Source: UBA1550 sp049294435 (GTDB lineage: Bacteria > Patescibacteriota > Minisyncoccia > Phycocordibacterales > UBA1550). Taken from it: 5,181 nt of DNA. This document shows positions 5,181 through 5,181 of the stretch, in pieces; position 1 is the first letter of the stretch; every line of letters starts with the position of its first letter. The notes under the pieces are model-generated. The model ran no database searches. It was given only the letters and a program-made list of their open reading frames with translations, and had not been told where the DNA came from. The translations under genes were made by a program, and so were the position numbers. Where the stretch lies: positions 1-5,181 of the forward strand of contig JBAQCU010000034.1 in the NCBI GenBank assembly GCA_049294435.1, given 5' to 3'.

Positions 5181-5181
5181 G

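Overview
The window looks like a piece of a small, compact bacterial genome with moderate GC, and I favour the Candidate Phyla Radiation (Patescibacteria, Parcubacteria-like). This is inference. It rests on an adenosylcobalamin-dependent class II ribonucleotide reductase sitting beside a cobalamin adenosyltransferase, short intergenic gaps closed by hairpin terminators, one reduced transporter and one unrecognised small protein. No rRNA or marker protein settles the phylum. The standard genetic code fits: reading frames end in TAG, TAA and TGA at sensible places.

Layout, left to right. 1-124 is a palindromic, MITE- or REP-like element with 13-bp perfect terminal inverted repeats at the very left edge. 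125-418 is non-coding and carries an extended -10 promoter for nrdJ. 419-2737 (+) is nrdJ, a monomer-type ribonucleoside-triphosphate reductase with an ATP cone. A strong bidirectional hairpin terminator (2739-2786) separates it from a convergent minus-strand unit made of a PduO-type ATP:cob(I)alamin adenosyltransferase (3409-2879) and tRNA-His(GTG) (2856-2782). A divergent promoter pair sharing one -35 box (3438-3444) drives the adenosyltransferase leftward, probably as a leaderless mRNA, and a short CDF-family metal transporter rightward (3522-4253). Two back-to-back terminators (4340-4370 and 4425-4458) then separate this from a minus-strand hypothetical gene (4943-4470) with its own promoter. 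A bidirectional terminator (5059-5094) and the GC-rich 3' end of a further minus-strand reading frame close the window.

How the genes work together. NrdJ makes dNTPs using adenosylcobalamin, and the neighbouring adenosyltransferase makes adenosylcobalamin from cob(I)alamin and ATP. The pair is a cofactor-supply and cofactor-use module that would let a cell salvaging external B12 make DNA precursors. No B12 synthesis gene and no recognisable cobalamin riboswitch is visible. The CDF transporter is tied to the module only through the shared promoter, and its metal is unknown. Nothing here is clearly a new system. The most distinctive points are the shared -35 divergent promoter with a leaderless start, the adenosyltransferase-tRNA-His unit whose terminator includes the tRNA 3' end, and the CDF protein that lacks the usual cytoplasmic domain.
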